Positions 1 through 5,563 of a DNA stretch of 7,146 nt are shown in pieces. The notes below the pieces were generated by a model. It saw nothing but the letters and a program-made list of their open reading frames with translations, searched no databases and was not told where the DNA came from. The DNA is from an uncultured Sphingobium sp. (GTDB taxonomy: Bacteria; Pseudomonadota; Alphaproteobacteria; Sphingomonadales; Sphingomonadaceae). Positions within the stretch are counted from its first letter, which is position 1. Each line of letters starts with the position of its first letter. The position numbers were made by a program, and so were the translations under genes. The DNA is taken from the NCBI GenBank assembly GCA_946479185.1, contig CAMLFF010000171.1:1-7146 (forward strand), written 5' to 3'.

Positions 1-109
1 CGCCAAACACCGTGCCCGGCGACACCTTGCGATGATCGATCGCAAAGCCTGTCACTTCAAGATCCCGTGCGGGATCGACATGGTCGGGTCCTAGCGCTGA
101 AAGACGCAT
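1..109 (-). CDS. murE: UDP-N-acetylmuramoyl-tripeptide synthetase MurE, N-terminal fragment
   Basis: Only the first 36 codons lie in the window; the gene runs off the left edge. The start reads MRLSALGP and is followed by VTGFAIDHRKVSPGTVFG, the typical N-terminal motif of MurE (uridine-nucleotide-binding domain). MurE is a cytoplasmic ligase that adds the third peptide residue, meso-diaminopimelate in Gram-negatives, to UDP-MurNAc-L-Ala-D-Glu using ATP. The position directly after ftsI is the canonical dcw order. Two adjacent in-frame ATG codons are possible starts: the one at 109 overlaps the ftsI stop by 1 nt (TGATG), and the one at 112 would give a 4-nt ATGA overlap and one extra Met. A GGAG Shine-Dalgarno core lies 5 nt before the ATG at 112 and 8 nt before the ATG at 109, so it does not decide between them. 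The 109 start is chosen because MRL is a common beginning in this family, from memory. Confidence 0.9.
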   Translation of the reverse strand, partial: MRLSALGPDHVDPARDLEVTGFAIDHRKVSPGTVFG

Positions 110-1866
110 CATTCGCTCTCCATGTCCCCTTCGACGAGGGGCTTCAACTCGGAAATGTCGACATCGCGCGATGCCTCCGGGAACACGCCGAGCAACGGCC
201 CTGCACGTGAGACGAACGCCTTCACCACCGGCGCGGCGGTATATGCGGCGGTGCGGATGCCGGGAAAGCGCGCGCTGCCCTGCGGCTCATCCATCATCAC
301 CAATACCACATAGCGCGGCGATTCCATCGGGAAGGCCGCCGCAAAGGTGGAGACGAGCGAGCGCTTGGCATAGCCGCCATCCTTAGGCTTTTCCGCCGTG
401 CCGGTCTTGCCGCCCACGCGATAGCCTTCCGCATCGGCATTGCGGCCCGTGCCAGTCTGCACGATCATGCGCAGCAGCTGGCGCATCTTGGCGCTGGTCT
501 GTTCGGAGAAGATGCGCCGCGTCTCGACCTTGTCGCCAGGCTTGCGCTTAATCACTGTCGTCGGGTGCCACACACCGCCATTCACCAGCGCGGCATAAGC
601 GCTCGCCAGATGCATGGGCGTCACCGCGATGCCATGCCCATAGGCGGTCGTCATAATGGTCGTGCGATACCATTTGCTGGGGAACAGCGTGTTCGCCTGC
701 TCGCGCAAGTCGATGGTGGCGGGACGATCGAACTCCAGCGCGCGATAGGCGGCTTCGAGCGGCTTCTGGCCCATCTCATCGGCAATGCGTGCGGTGACGA
801 TATTGCTCGAATGCACCAGCGCCTCGGGCACGGTCAGCCAGCGGCCAAGCGGATGATCGTCCTTGATCGAATAGCGCCCAACCTGCAGCGGCGCGGTCGC
901 ATCATAGCGCTTGGTCATGCTCACGATCACGCCCGCATCCATCGCAATCGCGAAGGAGAGCGGCTTGAATGTCGAGCCCAGCTCATACAGCGCCTGCACC
1001 GAGCGATTGCAGCGTGGCGACATGTCGCACGTCACCTTGCCGGGGCGCATCCTGCCATCGGCGCCCATCACCGGCGGAGCGGCAGGCACCGGGTCGATCC
1101 GGTTGGGATTAAACGTCGGCAGCGATGCCATCGCCACCACTTCGCCATTGCGCGAGTCCAGCACCAGACCGACGGCGCCCTTGGCCTTCTGGTCGGCCAC
1201 GCCAAGCATCAGCTCTTCTTCCAGCGCTGCCTGCACGCGGCTATCGATCGAGAGCTGCAGCGGCTGGCCGCGCAATTGCCGGTCCTTCAGCCGCTCATCG
1301 AAAGCCCGCTCCACACCCATCGATCCGAAGCCATCCCGGTCGACAAAGCCGACGAGATGCGCTGCCAGCGAACGCTGCGGATACAGCCGCTCAGGCTCGC
1401 GCGGGAATTCAATGCCGATCTCACCGAGCGCATTCACGGCGGAGACTTCGCGCGGCACTGCGCTCTTGCGCAGATAAGTCCATTTCGCGCCCGATGTCAG
1501 CTTGGCGTAAAACACCTCTTCGGCTTCGTCAGGGAAAATCTCGTGCAGCTTGCGGGCCAGTTCGCGCGGATCGCCGAGCACCCGCTCGCGCCGCACGGCA
1601 ATGGCATAGCCATCGATATCGCGGGCCAGCGGCACGCCGTTGCGGTCCACAATATCGGCGCGACGCGGCACCGGAATGGGGCTGGCGAGACGCTCGGCCT
1701 GCGTGCCCGCGTCCACGCCCATCCATATCATTTTCGCCGCCATCACCAGTGTGATCGCGGCGAATATTATCAGAACCAGCATGATGCGGCCGTGAGCCAT
1801 GCTCACCAGATCGAGCTGCTCGTTCCTGTCGGAACGCGGCTCGGGCCGCGCGATGATGGTTGCCAT
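109..1866 (-). CDS. ftsI: Septal peptidoglycan transpeptidase FtsI (PBP3)
   Basis: 585 residues, normal length for a class B penicillin-binding protein. It crosslinks septal peptidoglycan in the periplasm as part of the divisome with FtsW and FtsQLB. Visible order: a short cytoplasmic tail; one membrane anchor at about 28-49; a PBP-dimer/pedestal region at about 60-205 (RRADIVDRNGVPLA, then YPQRSLAAHLVGFVD); and a transpeptidase domain from about 230 to 550. All three catalytic motifs are intact: STFK with nucleophile Ser298 and Lys301, SSN at 353-355, and KTGT at 487-490. An insert of roughly 20-25 residues lies just before the STFK motif (about 258-286) and contains the only two cysteines, Cys280 and Cys286. 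The ATG at 1866 overlaps the ftsL stop by 1 nt (TGATG) and has only a weak Shine-Dalgarno, so translation probably depends on coupling to ftsL. Identification is very secure; the role of the insert is unknown. Confidence 0.97.
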   Translation of the reverse strand: MATIIARPEPRSDRNEQLDLVSMAHGRIMLVLIIFAAITLVMAAKMIWMGVDAGTQAERLASPIPVPRRADIVDRNGVPLARDIDGYAIAVRRERVLGDPRELARKLHEIFPDEAEEVFYAKLTSGAKWTYLRKSAVPREVSAVNALGEIGIEFPREPERLYPQRSLAAHLVGFVDRDGFGSMGVERAFDERLKDRQLRGQPLQLSIDSRVQAALEEELMLGVADQKAKGAVGLVLDSRNGEVVAMASLPTFNPNRIDPVPAAPPVMGADGRMRPGKVTCDMSPRCNRSVQALYELGSTFKPLSFAIAMDAGVIVSMTKRYDATAPLQVGRYSIKDDHPLGRWLTVPEALVHSSNIVTARIADEMGQKPLEAAYRALEFDRPATIDLREQANTLFPSKWYRTTIMTTAYGHGIAVTPMHLASAYAALVNGGVWHPTTVIKRKPGDKVETRRIFSEQTSAKMRQLLRMIVQTGTGRNADAEGYRVGGKTGTAEKPKDGGYAKRSLVSTFAAAFPMESPRYVVLVMMDEPQGSARFPGIRTAAYTAAPVVKAFVSRAGPLLGVFPEASRDVDISELKPLVEGDMESE

Positions 1867-2558
1867 CAGCGCACCCGGCTATCGCGCAGCGGAGCGCCGC
1901 CGAGCAATTTCTGGTCGAGCAGCGCAAGGCGCGAAGCCTTGGCAGCATCAGGCGCAGCCTTGGGGGCGGGCTTTGTCGCGGCCTTAGCCACCGGGGCCTT
2001 CACGATCTTGTCCACCGCCACACTTGCGATGCGAACCGGAGCAGCGCGAACGGGCGCGGCCTCGGGAGCGACTTCACGAGGCTTCGCCTTCACAACCGGC
2101 GCCTGCTTGGGCTCGGATGCAGATGCCGTGCGGATCAGCGAAAATTCTGACGATGCAGCGCTGCTCGGCTCCTGCGTCACAGCCGCATCACTCGCCGGCG
2201 CTGCCGGGCGGCTCGCCATCGCGGTCATCACTGGCGGCGGCGCGAAGGAACCCTCAACCGGCGCCATCCGGTCAAGATTAGCCAGCGCGCGCTCATTGGG
2301 GAGATATTGGCCGGGGCCGGGCACATAGAGGCGCAGATCGCTCGTATTCCATGCCGCCAGCTGGCGCATGCTGCCACGCGCACCAAACTCCGCTTCGAGA
2401 TAGCGAATGTCGGCCCGCGTCCAGCGGATCTGGTCGATCATGTGCCGCACGGCATTGCGCTCGGTCGCGACCTGAAGACTGATGAGATAAGCGGCCAGCG
2501 CGCCCATCGCGACGACCAATATCCACATGATGCTTTGCAGACGTTTGATAGCGATCAT
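1866..2558 (-). CDS. ftsL: Cell division protein FtsL with long Ala/Pro/Lys-rich tail
   Basis: 230 residues, about twice the length of classical FtsL. FtsL is a bitopic membrane protein that forms the FtsQLB complex and activates FtsWI septal synthesis. Visible parts: a short basic cytoplasmic N-terminus (IAIKRLQ); one membrane segment at about 9-29; a juxtamembrane helix likely to form a coiled coil at about 30-62 (ERNAVRHMIDQIRWTRADIRYLEAE is its core); and GSMRQLAAWNTSDLRLYVP followed by GQYLPNE at about 62-90, which resembles the alphaproteobacterial FtsL type. A low-complexity Ala/Pro/Lys/Val-rich segment follows from about 100 to 205. The last 25 residues are less repetitive and include LALLDQKLLG. 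Assignment rests on topology, size of the core and the position between rsmH and ftsI, since FtsL is poorly conserved in sequence. The ATG overlaps the rsmH stop by 4 nt (ATGA), with a GGGAG Shine-Dalgarno 7 nt upstream. Confidence 0.88.
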   Translation of the reverse strand: MIAIKRLQSIMWILVVAMGALAAYLISLQVATERNAVRHMIDQIRWTRADIRYLEAEFGARGSMRQLAAWNTSDLRLYVPGPGQYLPNERALANLDRMAPVEGSFAPPPVMTAMASRPAAPASDAAVTQEPSSAASSEFSLIRTASASEPKQAPVVKAKPREVAPEAAPVRAAPVRIASVAVDKIVKAPVAKAATKPAPKAAPDAAKASRLALLDQKLLGGAPLRDSRVR

Positions 2559-3535
2559 GAGCGTGCTCCCACACGGTTACTCAAGGCAGGTTCATCGTTC
2601 CGCACGGCACAGCGCAGAGTGGCCGAACGGGCACGAGGATTGACGGCAAGCTCCGCGTCGCCGGGGCGGACGGCGCGGGCTGGCTTGTGAAAGGTTGGCG
2701 CGAGCGTTGGCCGCGCGTCGGGGCGATGGCGCGAGCCACCGGCATCCTGACCGCTGCGCGTGCGCATGAAATTCTTCACGATCCGGTCTTCAAGACTGTG
2801 GAACGTCACCACCACGAGCCGACCGCCGGGGCGCAGCACGGCTTCGGCAGCGTCGAGCCCACGCTCCAGCGCATCCAGCTCACCGTTGATGTGAATGCGG
2901 ATCGCCTGAAACGTCTTGGTCGCAGGATCGGTCTTGTCGCCGGGCTTGCGGCCAATCGCGCGATGCACCGCGCCGACGAGATCGCCCGTCGTCGCCAGCG
3001 GGCGCGAGCCGACGATCACGCGCGCAACGCGGCGAGACTGGCGCTCATCGCCATAATTATACAGGATGTCGGCCAGCTCGGTTTCATCAACGCGATTGAG
3101 GAACTCAGCCGCCGTCTCGCCCGCCTGGCTCATCCGCATGTCTAGAGGCGCGTCAGGAAAGCGGAAGGCAAAACCGCGCCGCGCACGATCCAGCTGCATG
3201 GAAGACACGCCGATATCCAGCGTCACGCCGTCCACCATCTCAATGTCGGCTTCCGCCAGCAGCGCATCCATATGGCCGAAATTGCCAGTCAGCAGCGTGA
3301 TCGCGCCGTCGCTCGCATCCACGACCGGCTGGCCCTCTGCAATCGCATCGGGGTCCTGATCGATCGCGATCACATGCGCGCCGCGCCCGGCCATCGCAAT
3401 ACTATACCCGCCGGCACCGAAAGTGCCGTCGACATGCGTCTCACCAGGGGCAATGGCGAGGGCATCCAGCACTTCGTCAAGCAGCACGGGGCGGTGCAGC
3501 TCGGCCGGCGGGCGCGTGGGGAGAACAGCGCTCAC
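2555..3535 (-). CDS. rsmH: 16S rRNA (cytosine(1402)-N(4))-methyltransferase RsmH (MraW)
   Basis: 326 residues, normal family length. RsmH transfers a methyl group from SAM to N4 of C1402 in the decoding centre of 16S rRNA. Family motifs, in order: HRPVLLDEVLDAL (14-26); the SAM-binding loop DGTFGAGGYS (36-45); the acidic strand end AIDQDPDAI (57-65); LDIGVSSMQLD (106-116); the signature RRGFAFRFPDAPLDMRM (119-135); TKTFQAIRIHINGELDAL (206-222), within the lobe that interrupts the Rossmann fold; GGRLVVVTFHSLEDRIVK (237-254); and the C-terminal NPRARSATLR (299-308). The start is GTG, not ATG: GTG at 3535-3533 overlaps the mraZ stop in a GTGA junction, with a GGAGGG Shine-Dalgarno about 7 nt upstream. 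It is the second gene of the dcw operon. The family is recognised with near certainty. Confidence 0.97.
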   Translation of the reverse strand: MSAVLPTRPPAELHRPVLLDEVLDALAIAPGETHVDGTFGAGGYSIAMAGRGAHVIAIDQDPDAIAEGQPVVDASDGAITLLTGNFGHMDALLAEADIEMVDGVTLDIGVSSMQLDRARRGFAFRFPDAPLDMRMSQAGETAAEFLNRVDETELADILYNYGDERQSRRVARVIVGSRPLATTGDLVGAVHRAIGRKPGDKTDPATKTFQAIRIHINGELDALERGLDAAEAVLRPGGRLVVVTFHSLEDRIVKNFMRTRSGQDAGGSRHRPDARPTLAPTFHKPARAVRPGDAELAVNPRARSATLRCAVRNDEPALSNRVGARS

Positions 3536-4032
3536 GCCCGGCCCTCCCGCTTAGCAGTTAAATCTTCAAGGAAGGTCTCGCATTCCTCGACGGCGAGTAG
3601 GTTGCCGCTGTTCTCGGCAAGGAAGCGCTCGGGGCTCCATAGTTGAACCAGTCGACCGCCGCCCACGATGAAGAGGCCATCGGTGATCCCGTAAAGACGG
3701 CGAAAAGCTGGCGGCAGGGTGAACCTGCCGCCAGAGTCGATGGTAACCGTCTTGATCGTGCTCCAGAAGTTCGCATCGGCCTGCTCGGCATCGAAGTCTT
3801 CGCCACGCGTAAGGGCAACGCGGGCGGCCTCATCGAACTTGTTCTGAAAGAAATCGAGCTGTTTGCTGCCGAAAAGCGTCACATATTTGCGCTCGGGATC
3901 GGCCCGAACGAGCAGCGTGCCGGGCTCATTGCTATGTTCATTGAGAACGGAGCGGAATGACACGGGCAGCGCGAAGCGCCCCTTGCCATCCAGGGCGCTG
4001 GCTCCGTTGCCCATGAAGTAAGCCGATGACAC
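3532..4032 (-). CDS. mraZ: Transcriptional regulator MraZ
   Basis: 166 residues. MraZ is a DNA-binding protein with two swapped-hairpin AbrB/SpoVT folds that assembles into a ring and, in E. coli, represses its own dcw promoter. Two copies of the motif are visible: LDGKGRFALPVSFR at 14-27 and TIDSGGRFTLPPAFRRLYGI at 97-116, each with the conserved D-x-(K/G)-G-R-F-x-(L/I)-P pattern. The start is GTG at 4032: AGGAG lies 8 nt upstream, whereas the alternative ATG at 4014 (MGNGASALDG) has no Shine-Dalgarno. It is the first gene of the dcw cluster and its stop overlaps the rsmH start by 4 nt. Autoregulation is suggested by the phased GG-repeat array at 4162-4206. The identification is secure; regulation in this organism is inferred from other bacteria. 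Confidence 0.96.
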   Translation of the reverse strand: MSSAYFMGNGASALDGKGRFALPVSFRSVLNEHSNEPGTLLVRADPERKYVTLFGSKQLDFFQNKFDEAARVALTRGEDFDAEQADANFWSTIKTVTIDSGGRFTLPPAFRRLYGITDGLFIVGGGRLVQLWSPERFLAENSGNLLAVEECETFLEDLTAKREGRA

Positions 4033-4040
4033 CCTTTGGA

Positions 4041-4045
4041 CTCCT
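4041..4045 (-). promoter_or_regulatory. mraZ ribosome-binding site
   Basis: AGGAG read on the minus strand, 8 nt before the GTG at 4032. It decides the start of mraZ, because the downstream in-frame ATG at 4014 has no comparable element. It sits only 3 nt downstream of a GC-rich hairpin (4049-4073), so access by the ribosome could depend on local RNA folding. Confidence 0.75.
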
Positions 4046-4048
4046 GCC

Positions 4049-4073
4049 CCGGGGCACAGCTTCTTCGCCCCGG
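4049..4073 (-). promoter_or_regulatory. GC-rich hairpin in the mraZ leader, next to the Shine-Dalgarno
   Basis: A perfect 7-bp inverted repeat, CCGGGGC (4049-4055) and GCCCCGG (4067-4073), is separated by an 11-nt loop. In mraZ mRNA it would fold immediately before the AGGAG. It is preceded, not followed, by a U tract on the transcribed strand (TTTTT at 4078-4074), so it does not fit an intrinsic terminator for the dcw operon. The same bases contain the 12-bp palindrome TGCCCCGGGGCA (4045-4056 region), which offers a DNA-level alternative as a dimeric protein site. Function is unknown. Confidence 0.4.
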
Positions 4074-4074
4074 A

Positions 4075-4088
4075 AAAACAGTTGTTTT
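4075..4088. repeat. AT-rich inverted repeat AAAACA-GT-TGTTTT
   Basis: A perfect 6-bp inverted repeat with a 2-bp centre, conspicuous as an A/T island in GC-rich DNA. It lies 43 bp upstream of the mraZ start, beside the leader hairpin. It could be an operator for a dimeric regulator or part of the promoter; the sequence alone does not say which. Confidence 0.35.
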
Positions 4089-4111
4089 ACCGGCTGAAAG
4101 ACTCGCGAAGA

Positions 4112-4140
4112 TACGAGTGCCCCTATGCGCGGAGTGTTAA
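4112..4140 (-). promoter_or_regulatory. mraZ: Possible dcw operon promoter (weak)
   Basis: On the minus strand TTAACA (4140-4135) is a fair -35 match and lies between the phased GG array and the mraZ start. The positions 17-19 nt downstream (CTCGTA, TCGTAT, CGTATC) are poor -10 matches, so the call is tentative. The TTAACA sits inside the 8-bp palindrome TGTTAACA (4135-4142). Some promoter is expected in this 178-nt gap because it is the only space in front of the five-gene dcw operon. Confidence 0.25.
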
Positions 4141-4161
4141 CAGCATGCGCGCGGAGAGAAA

Positions 4162-4206
4162 AGGGAAATTCTTGGCAGAAGTGGGATGAAGTGGGGAATC
4201 TTTGGG
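4162..4206 (+). promoter_or_regulatory. Candidate MraZ operator: five GG units in exact 10-bp phase
   Basis: On the plus strand GG dinucleotides fall at 4164, 4174, 4184, 4194 and 4204, exactly 10 bp apart. The units read AGGGA, TTGGC, TGGGA, TGGGG and TTGGG, with A-rich spacers. This resembles the E. coli MraZ target, reported as TGGGN direct repeats separated by about 5 nt upstream of mraZ. The array lies 130-175 bp upstream of the mraZ start and ends 5 bp from the stop codon of the upstream gene. The T/GGG orientation is opposite to mraZ transcription, whereas in E. coli, as I recall, the repeats read in the direction of the gene. Binding is inferred from pattern and position. Confidence 0.65.
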
Positions 4207-4210
4207 AAAG

Positions 4211-5539
4211 CTACCCCTTCTCTCGCGATGTTTTATTTATGTTCCCATTTTGATCTATGTTTATTTCGCGACGGCGTTGGGAAAGGCTGGGACGGCGGGC
4301 CAACACCAGGTCTCCAAGGGCGAGCAGGAGAATCAAAATGAGCGCCGCGCGCAGCCCGGCGATCACGGCGCCCTCGCTCGATACCCATGTCGTCCAGCGG
4401 CCGGTCACCACCTCTTCTCCGCGCAGCCACGCCACCAACATGTCAACCGCGTCGCTTGTTTCAGCCCGTTGACGGCTTGGCTGCTCGGGCGAAAGCGTCC
4501 AATATGCGTCGTTGATCCAGTCGGCATCCGCCATCAGCCGCGCGCGGCCAGCGCCGATCCGGCACGTGGCGATCAAGCCTTCGTCGCTCAACATGCACGA
4601 CCCGCTGTTGCCGATTTTGGTGAAGCGCGACGCTGCGGCCAGTTGCACCATCGCGCCCGAAGCCATTGCGCGGCGCCGCACCGACTCGTCCCCGACCGAA
4701 ATTTCGGCCGCTTCCAGTCTCAGCCCCCAATGGGTCAGCAACGGATCGAGCAGGCTGGTGAGCGGCGCGCGCATCGGATGAGCCAAGGGTCGCGGATCGG
4801 GCCATTGCAGCAGCGGATCGCTCAGGATCACGGCCTCCCCGCCCCCGCGCACCCATGCATCCAGCACCACAAGTTCTACCGGCGTCAGTGCACGCGGCTG
4901 GGCGAGCAGGATGCGGTCTACCCCCGCCAGCGCCTTGTCATCCACAGCATCCAGCGCGCGCAGATCGACCAGCTCTTCCAACACCGCCCAAATCGGCGAG
5001 CGCAAACCAATCGACTCCGCCGCGGGCAATCCCTGCGTGGCCCCCATCGGCACCCCCTGCAACGGAAGGGCTGAAACCACCGCAACGGTTGGGCGCGGCG
5101 CATCCGGCGCAGCACGATCGCGCAGTCCATCGTCTACAAGTCGCGGGATCAGCAGCGCCGCCACGATCATCGCGCTCGCGACGGCGAACCGCTTGGCCAG
5201 ACTGAAGCGGTGACTCACGCGCAGCCCAACGGCTGCCAGGGCCAGCGAGCCAGCCAACAAAATCATGCCTGCAACCGGCGCGCGGATGCTTGCCCAGCTA
5301 ATGAAAAGCAGCGGCGGGAGGGTGACGACAGCCCAAATCGTTCCCAACCGCACCCATGAAATCGCCTGCCCGCCACGCCCCGCCAGCAGCATCAGGCCAG
5401 CCAAGGCGAACATCGCAGGGAAAAGCCATTCGAGCGGATCGAGCCTGCCCGTGCGGAGGGTTGCTCCGGCCAATCCCAGCAGGAGCGCGCCACCTGCGGC
5501 GATGAACGAAAGCAGCAGGCCGCCCAGCCCCCGCGTCAT
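4211..5539 (-). CDS. GldG-like multi-pass membrane protein (ABC-transporter auxiliary domain)
   Basis: 442 residues. About five membrane segments lie at the N-terminus (roughly 7-27, 38-54, 66-82, 88-106 and 118-133). A soluble region spans about 150-380, followed by one C-terminal membrane segment (about 390-413) and a basic tail (RRPSLSQRRRE). Arg/Lys in the alternating loops fit an N-in topology with the soluble region in the periplasm. The segment AGVDRILLAQPRALTPVELV, continuing to RGGGEAVILSDPLLQWP (205-247), matches the GldG / ABC_transp_aux pattern, in which a flexible domain accompanies an ABC-2 exporter. No ATPase or permease is in the window, so the partner and substrate are unknown. 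Its only cysteines, 315 and 326, lie in the predicted periplasmic part. An ATG at 5539 is preferred over the preceding TTG (5542); the Shine-Dalgarno is weak. The last 17 codons are unusually A/T-rich. It is the fourth gene of the upstream cluster, 24 nt after the preceding small gene. Confidence 0.75.
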   Translation of the reverse strand: MTRGLGGLLLSFIAAGGALLLGLAGATLRTGRLDPLEWLFPAMFALAGLMLLAGRGGQAISWVRLGTIWAVVTLPPLLFISWASIRAPVAGMILLAGSLALAAVGLRVSHRFSLAKRFAVASAMIVAALLIPRLVDDGLRDRAAPDAPRPTVAVVSALPLQGVPMGATQGLPAAESIGLRSPIWAVLEELVDLRALDAVDDKALAGVDRILLAQPRALTPVELVVLDAWVRGGGEAVILSDPLLQWPDPRPLAHPMRAPLTSLLDPLLTHWGLRLEAAEISVGDESVRRRAMASGAMVQLAAASRFTKIGNSGSCMLSDEGLIATCRIGAGRARLMADADWINDAYWTLSPEQPSRQRAETSDAVDMLVAWLRGEEVVTGRWTTWVSSEGAVIAGLRAALILILLLALGDLVLARRPSLSQRRREINIDQNGNINKTSREKG

Positions 5540-5563
5540 CAACCGCTCATGCTCATGCGAAAA

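Noticed and set aside
565..2328. A 587-codon open frame on the plus strand opposite ftsI and ftsL
   Set aside because: It is antisense to two firmly identified genes. Its product is His/Arg/Ala-rich without recognisable motifs, as expected for a shadow frame in GC-rich coding DNA, and it has no neighbouring plus-strand genes.
2307..3145. Plus-strand open frames opposite rsmH
   Set aside because: They are mirror frames of a highly conserved methyltransferase with all its motifs on the minus strand.
4049..4073. Hairpin as an intrinsic terminator of the upstream gene
   Set aside because: On the transcribed strand the U tract precedes the stem, and a Shine-Dalgarno follows it. The hairpin is also about 140 nt past the GldG-like stop.
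4135..4142. TGTTAACA as a CtrA binding site
   Set aside because: CtrA sites need TTAA-N7-TTAA(C); only one half-site is present and no second TTAA lies at the required spacing.
4202..5074. A 290-codon plus-strand open frame starting in the mraZ upstream gap
   Set aside because: It lies antisense to the GldG-like gene, which has coherent membrane segments and a recognisable domain. The plus-strand product has no coherent features beyond a short hydrophobic start.
5540..5542. TTG as the start of the GldG-like protein
   Set aside because: An ATG follows immediately at 5539, and no Shine-Dalgarno favours the TTG.
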